A DNA stretch of 64,000 nt from Pseudomonas khavaziana (GCF_019145205.1 NZ_JAHSTT010000003.1:248001-312000); one strand, 5' to 3'. Positions 8,171-16,527 are shown, numbered from the stretch's first letter. The notes: generated by a model not told the origin, from the sequence alone. Made by a program: numbers and translations.

Positions 8171-9697
8171 TCAGACCAGAATTGAGGTCCCGGTCATCTC
8201 CTTCGGCTTCTCCAGCCCCATCAGCATCAGCATGGTCGGCGCCACATCCGCCAGCACGCCGCCGTCACGTACCTTGAGGTCGCGCTTGCCAACATAGATG
8301 AACGGCACCGGCTCGGTCGTGTGGGCGGTATGCGCCTGGCCGGTGGATTCGTCGGACATCTGCTCGCAGTTGCCATGGTCGGCGGTAATCAACGCTTCGC
8401 CGCCGACTTTTTCCAGGGCGTCGACGATGCGGCCGACGCACAGGTCCAGGCATTCAACGGCCTTGACCGCCGCTTCCAGGTTGCCGCTATGGCCGACCAT
8501 GTCGCCGTTGGCGTAGTTGACCACGATCACGTCGTAACGCAGGTTGTCGATGGCATCGACGATCTTGTCGGTCACTTCCGGCGCGCTCATTTCCGGCTGC
8601 AGATCGTAGGTGGCGACTTTTGGCGACGGGATCAGGATGCGCTCTTCGCCCGGGAACGGTTCTTCGCGGCCACCGGAGAAGAAAAAGGTCACGTGGGCGT
8701 ATTTCTCGGTCTCGGCGATGCGCAGCTGGGTCTTGCCGTTCTTCGCCAGGTAGTCGCCCAGCACGTTTTCCAGGCTGCCCGGGGCGAAAGCCGACGGGGC
8801 CGGGATGTTGGCGGCGTATTGGGTAAGCATGACGAACTCGACTTTCGGCTGGCGCGCGCGCTCGAAGTCCTTGAAACCTTCATCGACAAACACATGGCTC
8901 AACTCGCGGGCACGGTCGGCACGGAAGTTCATGAACACCACGGCGTCGCCGTCTTCGACCTTCACCGGCTCGCCGATGGTGGTGGCCTTGACGAACTCAT
9001 CGCTTTCGCCACGGGCGTAGGCGGCTTCCAGGCCTTCCTGGGCGGTGGCGGCATTGAATTCAGCCTGGCCGTCGACGATCAGGTTATAGGCCTGGGATAC
9101 GCGGTCCCAGCGGTTGTCGCGGTCCATGGCAAAGTAACGGCCTACCAGGCTGGCGATGCGGCCCTTGCCGAGGGCGGCGAAGGTGGTGTCGAGCAGTTCG
9201 ATGGACGATTGCGCGCTTTTGGGCGGGGTGTCGCGGCCGTCGAGGAAGGCGTGCAGGTAGATCTTGTCGGCGCCGCGCTTGTAGGCCAGTTCGGCCATCG
9301 CCACCAGATGGTCCTGGTGGCTGTGTACGCCGCCGTCCGACAGCAGGCCCATGAAATGCACGGCCTTGCCGGCGGCCACGGCTTTATCGACCGCGGCGCA
9401 GATGGTCGGGTTCTCGAAGAACTCGCCATCGCGGATCGCTTTGGTCACACGGGTGAAGTCCTGGTATACCACTCGTCCGGCGCCGAGGTTCATGTGGCCG
9501 ACTTCCGAATTGCCCATCTGGCCGTCCGGCAGGCCTACATCCATGCCGGAACCGGAGATCAAACCATTCGGCACGGTGGCGCTCAGGCGATCCAGCACCG
9601 GCTTGTTGGCCGAGTACACGGCGTTATCGTGGTGGCTTTCACTGTGTCCGAAGCCATCGAGAATTATCAGGACCAAAGGTTTAGGCGTAGTAGTCAT
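8171..9697 (-). CDS. gpmI: 2,3-bisphosphoglycerate-independent phosphoglycerate mutase
   Basis: Interconverts 3- and 2-phosphoglycerate in glycolysis and gluconeogenesis. The 508-residue length is normal. The alkaline-phosphatase-like metal site begins [10 protein letters not shown] (Asp14), and the phosphorylated serine lies in [10 protein letters not shown] (Ser64). Later metal motifs [15 protein letters not shown] and [13 protein letters not shown] are intact. An in-frame ATG at 9775 would add 26 residues not seen in the family, so 9697 is used. It is divergent from the rhodanese-grxC-secB genes, a common proteobacterial arrangement. Confidence 0.96.
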   Translation of the reverse strand: MTTTPKPLVLIILDGFGHSESHHDNAVYSANKPVLDRLSATVPNGLISGSGMDVGLPDGQMGNSEVGHMNLGAGRVVYQDFTRVTKAIRDGEFFENPTICAAVDKAVAAGKAVHFMGLLSDGGVHSHQDHLVAMAELAYKRGADKIYLHAFLDGRDTPPKSAQSSIELLDTTFAALGKGRIASLVGRYFAMDRDNRWDRVSQAYNLIVDGQAEFNAATAQEGLEAAYARGESDEFVKATTIGEPVKVEDGDAVVFMNFRADRARELSHVFVDEGFKDFERARQPKVEFVMLTQYAANIPAPSAFAPGSLENVLGDYLAKNGKTQLRIAETEKYAHVTFFFSGGREEPFPGEERILIPSPKVATYDLQPEMSAPEVTDKIVDAIDNLRYDVIVVNYANGDMVGHSGNLEAAVKAVECLDLCVGRIVDALEKVGGEALITADHGNCEQMSDESTGQAHTAHTTEPVPFIYVGKRDLKVRDGGVLADVAPTMLMLMGLEKPKEMTGTSILV

Positions 9698-9848
9698 AGA
9701 TCCTCTCGCGGCGGTAATAAAGGAAGACAATTGAAAAGGGAGTGGCAGTTTAAAGCGAAGTTCCAACCACGTCACCGCTTTACGGGGGTTGGCCGCCCCT
9801 GGCGCCTGTGTATACTTACCGCCATTTTAACGCCCTGGAACCTCCTTG

Positions 9849-10262
9849 ATGGTTGATCACCTGATTGCATTTGCCACTGCCCACTACCTGCTCGTGGGTG
9901 CCTTCGTCATCCTGCTGGCGCTGCTGATCGCTCATGAACTGAGCCGCGGTGGTCGCAGCCTGAGCACGTCGGAGCTGACCGCGCTGGTCAACAAGGATGA
10001 GGCCGTTGTCGTCGATATTCGCCCGGCCAAGGATTATGCCGCCGGTCATATCGTCGGTGCCCTTAACATCCCGCAGGACAAGCTGATCGCACGCTTGGCC
10101 GAGCTGGAAAAATACAAGGCCAAGACCATCATCCTGGTCGACGCCCAAGGCCAGCACTCCGGCACCCACGCCCGCGAGATGCTCAAGACCGGCTTTACCG
10201 CCGCCAAGCTGTCGGGTGGTATCAGCAGCTGGCGTGGCGATAACCTGCCGCTGGTGAAGTGA
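9849..10262 (+). CDS. Membrane-anchored rhodanese-like protein lacking the catalytic cysteine
   Basis: A 137-residue protein with one N-terminal transmembrane helix (residues 13-28) and a rhodanese fold: VVVDIRPAKDYAAGHIVGALNIP is recognisable in pieces at about 52-75. The active-site loop reads ILVDAQGQHS, with Asp98 where sulfurtransferases have cysteine, so thiosulfate sulfurtransferase activity is unlikely. This is the YibN-type protein that precedes grxC and secB in many gammaproteobacteria. ATG 9849 is chosen over TTG 9846. The grxC start follows 1 base after the stop. Confidence 0.9.
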   Translation: MVDHLIAFATAHYLLVGAFVILLALLIAHELSRGGRSLSTSELTALVNKDEAVVVDIRPAKDYAAGHIVGALNIPQDKLIARLAELEKYKAKTIILVDAQGQHSGTHAREMLKTGFTAAKLSGGISSWRGDNLPLVK

Positions 10263-10263
10263 T

Positions 10264-10518
10264 ATGAGCCAGGTTGTCGTGTATTCCAGCGATTATTGCC
10301 CTTATTGCATTCGAGCCAAGCAGTTGCTCCAAAGCAAGAAGGTGGCCTTCGAAGAGATCAAGGTCGATGGCAAGCCCCAGGTGCGCGCCGAAATGGCCCA
10401 GAAGGCCGGCCGCACGTCGGTCCCGCAGATCTGGATCGGCGCCACGCACATCGGTGGTTGCGATGACCTGTTCGCCCTGGAGCGCGCCGGTAAACTCGAC
10501 GCGCTGCTGCTCGTCTGA
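10264..10518 (+). CDS. grxC: Glutaredoxin 3
   Basis: An 84-residue dithiol glutaredoxin with CPYC at residues 12-15, the TSVPQIWI cis-proline motif and the GGCDDL glutathione-binding motif. It reduces disulfides with glutathione in the cytoplasm. It lies in one run with the rhodanese-like gene (1 base upstream) and secB (43 bases downstream). Confidence 0.96.
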   Translation: MSQVVVYSSDYCPYCIRAKQLLQSKKVAFEEIKVDGKPQVRAEMAQKAGRTSVPQIWIGATHIGGCDDLFALERAGKLDALLLV

Positions 10519-10561
10519 CTTCTAACCCCTTTAAAGACCCCAAGATAGAGAAGGATCTGCG

Positions 10562-11041
10562 ATGACTGACCAACAGAACACCGAAGCAGCAGAAACCCAA
10601 GGCCCACAGTTTTCGCTGCAGCGCATCTACGTGCGTGACCTGTCGTTCGAAGCGCCGAAAAGCCCGGCCATCTTCCGCCAGGAGTGGACCCCAAGCGTTG
10701 CGCTGGACCTGAACACCCGTCAGAAAGCCCTGGAAGGCGACTTCCACGAAGTTGTGCTGACCCTGTCGGTTACCGTCAAGAACGGCGAAGAAGTAGCCTT
10801 TATCGCTGAAGTACAACAGGCGGGTATCTTCCTGATCCAGGGCCTGGACGAAGCGTCCATGAGCCACACCCTGGGTGCGTTCTGCCCGAATATCCTGTTC
10901 CCGTATGCTCGAGAGACTCTGGACAGCCTGGTCACCCGTGGCTCGTTCCCGGCGCTGATGCTGGCTCCGGTGAACTTCGATGCTTTGTACGCTCAAGAGC
11001 TGCAGCGCATGCAACAGGAAGGCGCGCCGACGGTTCAGTAA
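10562..11041 (+). CDS. secB: Protein-export chaperone SecB
   Basis: A tetrameric cytoplasmic chaperone that holds preproteins unfolded and delivers them to SecA. The 159-residue protein shows the family signatures [16 protein letters not shown] near the N-terminus and [13 protein letters not shown] near the C-terminus. A good ribosome-binding site, GAGAAGGA, sits about 8 bases before ATG 10562. It is the last gene of the rhodanese-grxC-secB run. Confidence 0.97.
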   Translation: MTDQQNTEAAETQGPQFSLQRIYVRDLSFEAPKSPAIFRQEWTPSVALDLNTRQKALEGDFHEVVLTLSVTVKNGEEVAFIAEVQQAGIFLIQGLDEASMSHTLGAFCPNILFPYARETLDSLVTRGSFPALMLAPVNFDALYAQELQRMQQEGAPTVQ

Positions 11042-11063
11042 TCTCGAACCTGGCGCAGCACTC

Positions 11064-11155
11064 AATGTGGGAGGGGGCTTGCTCCCGATAGCGGTGGAAC
11101 AGTCACTTAGATGTCGACTGACACTCCGCCATCGGGGCAAGCCACCTCCCACATT
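11064..11155. repeat. REPIN, GTGGGAGGGGGCTTGCTCCC class
   Basis: Inverted arms start AATGTGGGAGGGGGCTTGCT at 11064; the right arm has changes (GGGGCAAGCCACCTCCCAC). It lies between the convergent secB and trmL genes and ends 12 bases before the trmL stop. Confidence 0.9.
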
Positions 11156-11166
11156 TGTTTTGTGTG

Positions 11167-11622
11167 TTATTTGAAACCGAGCTGGCGCCAGCCTTCGTAG
11201 ACGGCGACGGCCACGGTGTTGGACAGGTTCAGGCTGCGGCAGCCCTCGCGCATCGGCAAGCGCAGGCGGTGGCCGTCGGGCAGGGCGTCGAGCACGTCGG
11301 CCGGCAGGCCACGGCTTTCCGGGCCGAACAGGAAGGCATCGCCTTCGGCAAAGCTGGCATCATGAAACGGCCGTGAGCCCTTGGTGGTGAACGCAAACAG
11401 CCGTGGATGGCCCAGGCTTTCCAGGCAGCTGGCCAGGTCGGCATGGCGCTGGAGGGTGGCGTACTCGTGGTAGTCCAGCCCGGCGCGGCGCAGGCGCTTG
11501 TCGTCCATGTCGAACCCCAACGGCTCGATCAAATGCAGGTGGCAGCCACTGTTGGCGCACAGCCTGATAACGTTGCCGGTATTCGGCGGAATTTCTGGTT
11601 GAAAAAGGATGACGTGAAACAT
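11167..11622 (-). CDS. trmL: tRNA (cytidine(34)-2'-O)-methyltransferase TrmL
   Basis: Methylates the 2'-O of the wobble nucleotide of leucine tRNAs. The 151-residue protein is a minimal SPOUT methyltransferase: MFHVILFQPEIPPNTGNVIRL at the start, FLFGPESRGLP in the middle and the knot motif LNLSNTVAVAVYE near the end. ATG 11622 is the family start; the upstream reading frame stays open for another 200 codons, but its sequence is made of non-coding repeats. The start codon overlaps the divergent neighbour's ATG in the shared bases CATG. Confidence 0.95.
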   Translation of the reverse strand: MFHVILFQPEIPPNTGNVIRLCANSGCHLHLIEPLGFDMDDKRLRRAGLDYHEYATLQRHADLASCLESLGHPRLFAFTTKGSRPFHDASFAEGDAFLFGPESRGLPADVLDALPDGHRLRLPMREGCRSLNLSNTVAVAVYEGWRQLGFK

Positions 11623-12061
11623 GCACGGCTCCGAAGGCAAAGATGCGCTGCATTCTACCCCTGAAGACGACCCCAGGCCGAAGCTATTGCCGAGGGTTCT
11701 AGGTTCGTTGGCGATTGTTGGCTTGATGATTGGCCTGATGATTGGTCGCCTGACCACCCCGGACCCGGTTGAACTGCAGCAGATAGAAACGGCGGCGGAC
11801 GGCATCGTGGTGTGGTTCAGCAGCGAGCCCAAGCTGCATGGCGAGCATATCGATGGCACCGTGGCGCTGCTGTTCGACGCACTGGGCAAAACTGCCGGCG
11901 GGCAACTGAAGGTCAATGACAAGGACGTGAATTGGCGTGTGCGCAAGACCGATGGCGGTTTGCTGCTCAACCTGGTGGCGGCGCGGCCATTGCGAGGGGA
12001 ATGGAAAGGCGAGCAGGTCGATGACCGCTGGCGGCTGGAGGTCCATCTCCAAGAGCAATAA
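11621..12061 (+). CDS. Hypothetical membrane protein
   Basis: I do not recognise a named family. The 146-residue protein has a polar, acidic N-terminal tail, one strongly hydrophobic segment (VLGSLAIVGLMIGLMIG, about residues 26-43) and a C-terminal region of alternating beta-like sequence ending LEVHLQEQ, which is probably periplasmic. ATG 11621 is the only methionine before the membrane segment and overlaps the trmL start on the other strand. Coding-like composition and neighbourhood in Pseudomonas support a real gene. It is followed by two hairpin repeats, the first beginning within its stop codon region. Confidence 0.75.
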   Translation: MHGSEGKDALHSTPEDDPRPKLLPRVLGSLAIVGLMIGLMIGRLTTPDPVELQQIETAADGIVVWFSSEPKLHGEHIDGTVALLFDALGKTAGGQLKVNDKDVNWRVRKTDGGLLLNLVAARPLRGEWKGEQVDDRWRLEVHLQEQ

Positions 12062-12165
12062 AAGAGGGAGTTCCCGGCCTGCCTGTACCAGGGCTCCCAA
12101 AAGCGTGAAGCACAAGGGCTTCGTATAAAAGAGGGGATTCTCGGCCTGCCTGTACCAAGGTCCCC
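12058..12165 (+). repeat. Two tandem hairpin units with compensatory changes
   Basis: A 41-base unit occurs twice, 67 bases apart (12058-12098 and 12125-12165). Each is ATAAAAGA followed by a 33-base hairpin with the constant core CGGCCTGCCTGTACCA. The stem ends differ but still pair: GGGAG/CTCCC in copy 1 and GGGGA/TCCCC in copy 2. A small hairpin, GAAGC/GCTTC (107-111 and 118-122 of the 12100 block), lies between the units. Function unknown; it could belong to the 3' end of the upstream mRNA or to a small RNA. Confidence 0.75.
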
Positions 12166-12245
12166 GAAACTGGGTAGTACTGGGGTTATTGCAGGGGGCG
12201 TGCCAGAGTCTTCGATTTGTGCCAAATAATGTCTTCAGAAAGCCA

Positions 12246-12277
12246 AAAGCCCCGGATTACGGGGCTTTGGTGTTTTT
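12246..12277 (+). terminator. Rho-independent terminator
   Basis: A 9-base perfect stem (AAAGCCCCG / CGGGGCTTT) with a 5-base loop is followed by GGTGTTTTTG. It lies 80 bases after the second hairpin unit and would end a transcript that includes both units. Confidence 0.8.
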
Positions 12278-12389
12278 GCAGTGCAAGGTTTTCCGGGCTT
12301 TTCGGTTGTTTCAGGGTTGAAAGGCTTGCCCGATGCCGGTTCATGGTGCATCGAAGCGGTGCACAATCCAGCAGCCTTGTAGAGATCCA

Positions 12390-12482
12390 AATGTGGGAGG
12401 GGGCTTGCTCCCGATAGCAGGGGGTCAGTCAAAGATGCTGTAACTGATACTCCGCTATCGGGAGCAAGCCCCCTCCCACATT
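12390..12482. repeat. REPIN, GTGGGAGGGGGCTTGCTCCC class
   Basis: Well-conserved inverted arms (AATGTGGGAGGGGGCTTGCT and its complement) lie between the terminator and the ntrC stop. The rest of the 12062-12503 gap holds the hairpin units, the terminator and about 110 bases (12278-12389) in which I see nothing. Confidence 0.92.
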
Positions 12483-12503
12483 GGATATTGGTGAGTTCCG
12501 GAA

Positions 12504-13940
12504 TCAGGCGTCATCGCTTTCGTCGTCGTCTCCGCCATCCACCTTCATCCCCAGCTCCTTGATCTTGCGCGTCAGGGTATTGCGACCCCAACCCAGCAGC
12601 ACTGCCGCATCGCGGCGGCGCCCGGCAGTGTGCTTGAGGGCGGTCTCGATCATGATCCGCTCGAATGCCGGCACGGCGCTGTCCAGCAGGTTCGACTGGC
12701 CGCGGGCCAGGGCCTGGTCGGCCCATTGGCGCAGGGCCTGTTCCCAGTTGGTCACCGGGGCCGAATCCTGCGGCAGGCTCAGCAGCTCAGGTGGCAGGTC
12801 GCTGATATGCACTTCGCGCCCGGACGCCATCACGGTGATCCAGCGGCAGGTGTTCTCCAGCTGGCGCACATTGCCGGGCCACGGCAGGTTCTTGAGGTAT
12901 TCCTCGGTCTCGCTTTTCAGCAGCTTCGGCTCTACGGCCAGCTCCAGGGCGGCGCGGCTGAGGAAGTGGCGGGCGAGGGTGGGAATGTCTTCGCGGCGGT
13001 CCGACATGCGTGGGATATGGATGCGGATCACATTGAGGCGATGGAACAAGTCCTCACGGAATTTGCCCGCGTGTACCAGGGTTTCCAGGTTCTGGTGGGT
13101 GGCCGCAATGATGCGCACATCGACCTTGACCGGCGTATGCCCGCCGACGCGATAGAACTCACCGTCTGCCAATACCCGCAGCAATCGGGTTTGGGTATCG
13201 GCCGGCATATCGCCGATTTCATCGAGGAACAGCGTACCGCCGTCGGCCTGTTCAAAACGCCCACGCCGCAGGTTTGCGGCGCCGGTGAACGCACCTTTCT
13301 CATGACCGAACAGCTCTGACTCCATCAAGTCCTTCGGAATCGCCGCCATGTTCAGCGCGATAAACGGCGAGGCCGCCCGTGGGCTGTGGCGGTGCAGGGC
13401 GTGGGCCACCAGCTCTTTGCCGGTACCGGACTCGCCGTTGATCAGCACGGTGATGTTGGAGTGGCTCAAGCGCCCGATGGCGCGAAACACTTCCTGCATC
13501 GCCGGCGCTTCACCAATGATTTCCGGGGTGCGGGTCAGGGTGGGCGGGGCTTCCTGGTTCTGTTGTTCCTGGGCGTGCTGGTTGGCACGCTTGACCAGCG
13601 CCACCGCCTCATCCACGTCGAATGGCTTGGGCAGGTACTCAAAGGCGCCGCCCTGGTAGGACGCGACAGCGCTGTCCAGGTCCGAGTGCGCGGTCATGAT
13701 GATCACTGGCAGGCGCGGGTGCTGCTCGCGGATGCGTGCGAGCAAGTCCAGGCCGCTGGCGCCGGGCATGCGGATGTCGGAGATGATCACGTCGGGCTGC
13801 TGGCGCGCCAGGCGGCTCATCACGCCGTCGGCGCTGTCGAAGCTCTGGGTGGTCATGCCTTCCTGTTGCAAGGCTTTCTCCAGGACCCAGCGGATAGAAC
13901 GGTCGTCATCGACGATCCAGACAGTTTCACTACGGCTCAT
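12504..13940 (-). CDS. ntrC: Nitrogen regulation response regulator NtrC
   Basis: A 478-residue activator of sigma-54 RNA polymerase under nitrogen limitation. Domains in order: receiver (1-125, phosphoacceptor Asp55 in [10 protein letters not shown]), AAA+ ATPase (about 140-380, Walker A GESGTGKE, sigma-54-contact loop GAFTGA, Walker [11 protein letters not shown]) and a C-terminal Fis-type helix-turn-helix ([20 protein letters not shown]). It overlaps ntrB by 4 bases (ATGA), so the sensor and regulator are translationally coupled. Confidence 0.97.
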   Translation of the reverse strand: MSRSETVWIVDDDRSIRWVLEKALQQEGMTTQSFDSADGVMSRLARQQPDVIISDIRMPGASGLDLLARIREQHPRLPVIIMTAHSDLDSAVASYQGGAFEYLPKPFDVDEAVALVKRANQHAQEQQNQEAPPTLTRTPEIIGEAPAMQEVFRAIGRLSHSNITVLINGESGTGKELVAHALHRHSPRAASPFIALNMAAIPKDLMESELFGHEKGAFTGAANLRRGRFEQADGGTLFLDEIGDMPADTQTRLLRVLADGEFYRVGGHTPVKVDVRIIAATHQNLETLVHAGKFREDLFHRLNVIRIHIPRMSDRREDIPTLARHFLSRAALELAVEPKLLKSETEEYLKNLPWPGNVRQLENTCRWITVMASGREVHISDLPPELLSLPQDSAPVTNWEQALRQWADQALARGQSNLLDSAVPAFERIMIETALKHTAGRRRDAAVLLGWGRNTLTRKIKELGMKVDGGDDDESDDA

Positions 13941-15022
13941 GTCGTGGGGGCTCCTTGTTCCAATGGCAGGAAGATCGAGAACGTGGTGTGGCCGGGATGG
14001 CTTTCACATTCGATCAGGCCCTGGTGCTGGCTGATGATGTTCTGGGTAATGGCCAGGCCCAGCCCGGTACCGTCCGGGCGGCCGCTGACCATGGGAAAGA
14101 AGATGGTTTCCTGCAATTCGGCCGGGATGCCCGGGCCGTTGTCGATGATCTCGACCTTGGTCACCAGGCGATGGCGCACATGGCCGATGGTGAATTGGCG
14201 CAGGGCGCGGGTGCGCAGGCTGATACGGCCCAGGCGCAGCTCGTTCTGGCTGCTGATGGCTTGCATGGCGTTGCGCACGATATTGAGCACCGCCTGGATC
14301 ATCTGCTCGCGGTCGATCAATACGTCGGGAATGCTTGGGTCGTAGTCGCGTACCAGGGTGATGCAGCCTTGGCTCTCGGCCTCGACCAACTGGCAGACGC
14401 GCTCCAGCACCTCGTGCACGTTGGTCAACGCCAGGGACGGCAGCTTGTTGGAGCCGAGCATGCGGTCCACCAGGTTGCGCAGGCGGTCGGCCTCTTCGAT
14501 TATGACGTTGGTGTAGTCCTTGAGGTGCTCCTCCGGCAGCTCGCGGGCCAGCAACTGCGCGGCGCCGCGAATGCCGCCCAGGGGGTTCTTGATCTCATGG
14601 GCCAGGCCACGCACCAGCATCTTGCTGGTCTCCTGCTTGGACAGTTGCGCCTCTTCCTTGGTGATGCGCAGCAATCGGTCGCGGGGATGTACTTCGAGCA
14701 GCAGCAGGGTGGCGCCGTTGCTCAGGATCGGGGTCACGGCGTAATCGACGGTCAGGGTCTGGCCGGTGAGAGCAGTGAGCATTGCTTCGCGCTTGGTGAA
14801 CGGGTGCGCCTGCTCCACCGCCTGGCGCAACGAGCTCAAGGCCTCGGCCGACTCGGTAAACAACTCGCTGATGAACTGCCCATGGCTGCGCTGGCCGCTG
14901 ATGGCCAGGAGCATCTCCGCCGCCGGGTTCATGTACTCAAGGCGCAGGTCGGCATTGAGCAGAATGGTCGCGGTGGTCAGGTTGTCGAGTAACAAACGGT
15001 GCAGTGCATCGCTGATGGTCAT
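13937..15022 (-). CDS. ntrB: Nitrogen regulation sensor kinase NtrB
   Basis: A cytoplasmic histidine kinase/phosphatase that controls NtrC and is itself controlled by PII. The 361-residue protein has an N-terminal PAS region (about 5-115), the phosphorylated histidine in GLAHEIKNPLGG (His142) and an ATP-binding domain with IIDNGPGIP and GRPDGTGLGLAI. No transmembrane segment is present. A sigma-54 promoter and an NtrC box upstream suggest autoregulation of ntrBC. Confidence 0.97.
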   Translation of the reverse strand: MTISDALHRLLLDNLTTATILLNADLRLEYMNPAAEMLLAISGQRSHGQFISELFTESAEALSSLRQAVEQAHPFTKREAMLTALTGQTLTVDYAVTPILSNGATLLLLEVHPRDRLLRITKEEAQLSKQETSKMLVRGLAHEIKNPLGGIRGAAQLLARELPEEHLKDYTNVIIEEADRLRNLVDRMLGSNKLPSLALTNVHEVLERVCQLVEAESQGCITLVRDYDPSIPDVLIDREQMIQAVLNIVRNAMQAISSQNELRLGRISLRTRALRQFTIGHVRHRLVTKVEIIDNGPGIPAELQETIFFPMVSGRPDGTGLGLAITQNIISQHQGLIECESHPGHTTFSIFLPLEQGAPTT

Positions 15023-15078
15023 CGGGACCTCTTTTGGAGCAAGGCGCGGGCTTGAGGCACACGCTGATACGAGGAAAA

Positions 15079-15095
15079 TGCAAAAACCAAACCAA
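15079..15095 (-). promoter_or_regulatory. Sigma-54 promoter of ntrBC (-24/-12)
   Basis: Reading the minus strand, TTGGTTTGGTTTTTGCA has the invariant GG (15093-15092) and GC (15081-15080) with exactly 10 bases between them and TTGCA at -12. Transcription would begin near 15068, about 45 bases before the ntrB ATG. The CACG part of the -24 consensus is not matched. Confidence 0.65.
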
Positions 15096-15221
15096 GGCTC
15101 CGAAAAGAAGCGTTAAAGCCCTGAAATAGGCGTTTGTGGCGCGAAACTGTGGCGTTCTGCCAGCTCGTACGGGAAGTTTCGAACCAAAATGGGCTGGGCA
15201 GGTGGGAAGGGTGCAACCTAT

Positions 15222-15238
15222 TGCACCAATATAGTGCG
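15222..15238. promoter_or_regulatory. NtrC-binding box upstream of ntrBC
   Basis: TGCACCAATATAGTGCG matches the enteric consensus TGCAC(C/T)AN3TGGTGCA at all but two fixed positions. It lies about 140 bases upstream of the ntrBC sigma-54 promoter, a typical enhancer distance. Confidence 0.7.
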
Positions 15239-15292
15239 ATTTTGTGAGGGTTGTTCAGGAAGCTGCCAGAGATGGCTCTGAATGCATACAGT

Positions 15293-15313
15293 CCAAATGT
15301 GGGAGGGTTTGCA
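15293..15313. repeat. Lone fragment of a GTGGGAGGG-class REP
   Basis: CCAAATGTGGGAGGGTTTGC resembles the left end of a REP arm, but the core GGCTTGC is broken and there is no inverted partner nearby. Probably a decayed remnant; it abuts the stop of the chorismate mutase gene. Confidence 0.5.
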
Positions 15314-15317
15314 GTCA

Positions 15318-15854
15318 TTAACCTTTGTAGATGCAGAGTTCTGCAGTGGCGCGAATCATCGCCAGTTGGCGCAGCGGATCATTCAGCGGTTCGTGCACGG
15401 CCTCGGCCAGCCACTGCGGACACTGCTGGTCGGTGCGCTGCGGGGTGAAAGCGGCCAATTGCTCAAGCAGGCGCTTTTGCAGTTGATCCAGCTGCGGGCG
15501 AATCTGCTTGACCAGATCCGGGCGCGGATCGTCAGGTGCCTTGCCCTGGAACTGCCAGTCGGACAGGTGGGCGTATTGCACCAGTTTGTTGGCTTCGATC
15601 TGTGCCGAGAAAAACTGCTCGGCGGCAACGGGCTCAAGTTTGTAGCCCGGTGCTTGGGCGACGACGCTGGCGATCACTTCCTGCTCGCGTTTTTTATCTT
15701 CGACGGGCTTGTGGTTGTCCCATTTGCTCAGGGCGACCTGGTCGGCAATCTCCAGGCGCTCGGCGATGCTGTTGAGCAACGGCTCAAGCGTAGGCGGCGC
15801 CGCGGTTGCTGTTGCGCTGGTCAAGAGCAGGGCAAATACGAGTCGATGTTTCAA
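15318..15854 (-). CDS. Periplasmic chorismate mutase (AroQ gamma class)
   Basis: Converts chorismate to prephenate. The 178-residue protein begins with a signal peptide (MKHRLVFALLLTSATATA), so it acts in the periplasm, as known for the secreted gamma class of AroQ. Family motifs are clear: LEPLLNSIAERLEIADQVALSKW, then FFSAQIEANKLVQYAH with the active-site Gln/Asn/Lys region, and a C-terminal Cys pair (Cys144 region and CIYKG) that could form a disulfide. It is the most likely reading; its physiological need outside the cytoplasm is not understood. Confidence 0.88.
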   Translation of the reverse strand: MKHRLVFALLLTSATATAAPPTLEPLLNSIAERLEIADQVALSKWDNHKPVEDKKREQEVIASVVAQAPGYKLEPVAAEQFFSAQIEANKLVQYAHLSDWQFQGKAPDDPRPDLVKQIRPQLDQLQKRLLEQLAAFTPQRTDQQCPQWLAEAVHEPLNDPLRQLAMIRATAELCIYKG

Positions 15855-15864
15855 GGGCGATCCT

Positions 15865-15966
15865 CTGTAGGAGCGAGCTTGCTCGCGATGGTCGCTAACG
15901 ATAACGCGTAAATGTTGAAGAAATGCGGTGTCCTGGCGTTTTTCGCGAGCAAGCTCGCTCCTACAG
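15865..15966. repeat. REPIN, GAGCGAGCTTGCTCGC class
   Basis: Inverted arms CTGTAGGAGCGAGCTTGCTC (from 15865) and complement (to 15966). It lies 10 bases upstream of the chorismate mutase start, so that gene's promoter must be within or beyond it. Confidence 0.9.
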
Positions 15967-16099
15967 TGGCGGAGTAGGGCGTAAGGCGGGGGCTACCTTA
16001 ACTTGCGCGGTTGCCTACAGGTGAGCCAGAATCCGCCGGCTTGTACGGCTGGCTTGTCGTCTCTAAGGTTGCTCGGTCGCTGCTCATCAGCGATCAGGT

Positions 16100-16243
16100 T
16101 TAGTAGCCTGGATTCGAATTGTAGGTCGTGCATTCTCCATCACGCTTGATGGCGGTTGTGCGCAGGGCATCTTCGGATGCGCCGGGCTTCTACATTCACC
16201 GGTCTACTAACCTGCGCACAGCTGCCTCCACTTCGTTTAGTAG
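16100..16243 (+). promoter_or_regulatory. Structured 5' leader of the DUF6124 gene
   Basis: The 313 bases before the DUF6124 gene contain a strong folded region. A 15-base stem (16152-16166 with 16211-16225) pairs throughout, using two G-U pairs. Inside it is a hairpin GCATC-TTCG-GATGC (16067+100 to 16180, that is 16167-16180) with a cUUCGg tetraloop. CTACTAA at 16204-16210 can pair with either of two TTAGTAG copies, 16100-16106 upstream or 16237-16243 just before the ribosome-binding site. This looks like a regulatory leader; no known riboswitch class is recognised. Confidence 0.6.
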
Positions 16244-16279
16244 CGAAATGAAAGCGGCCTCATTTGAGGAATGTAGAAA

Positions 16280-16516
16280 ATGTTCGAGCCAACCCCGAAT
16301 CCACCGCCCTGCGTCTTCACCATCGCCGCCGATATCGACGACGAAGCGCTGATGATCAACAGCTTCGAAACCTTCTCCTCGGTCAGCACCTTGTTGCTGG
16401 ACCTTTCCGAAAACCTGGATGGCAAGCACCGCGATGTCGCCCTGGCCATTCACCAACTGAGCGCCATGGGGACGCTGATGGTCAGCCGTATGCTCGACCG
16501 CCAAGCGGCCATCTGA
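16280..16516 (+). CDS. DUF6124 family protein
   Basis: A 78-residue soluble protein matching the small Pseudomonas family DUF6124 (formerly grouped with DUF3077). It is largely helical with a proline-rich start (MFEPTPNPPP) and contains LMVSRMLDRQ near the C-terminus. No catalytic residues are evident and the function is unknown. GAGGA at 16266-16270 is 9 bases before the ATG. It is preceded by a long structured leader and followed by a terminator shared with the convergent glnA. Confidence 0.8.
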   Translation: MFEPTPNPPPCVFTIAADIDDEALMINSFETFSSVSTLLLDLSENLDGKHRDVALAIHQLSAMGTLMVSRMLDRQAAI

Positions 16517-16527
16517 CAATTCGCAGG

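Noticed and set aside
11623..12225. 200-codon upstream extension of trmL
   Set aside because: The extension is antisense to the membrane-protein gene and includes translated hairpin repeats; the family start is at 11622.
15019..15318. Small minus-strand open frame upstream of ntrB
   Set aside because: It covers the ntrBC promoter and the NtrC box and has no recognisable protein features.
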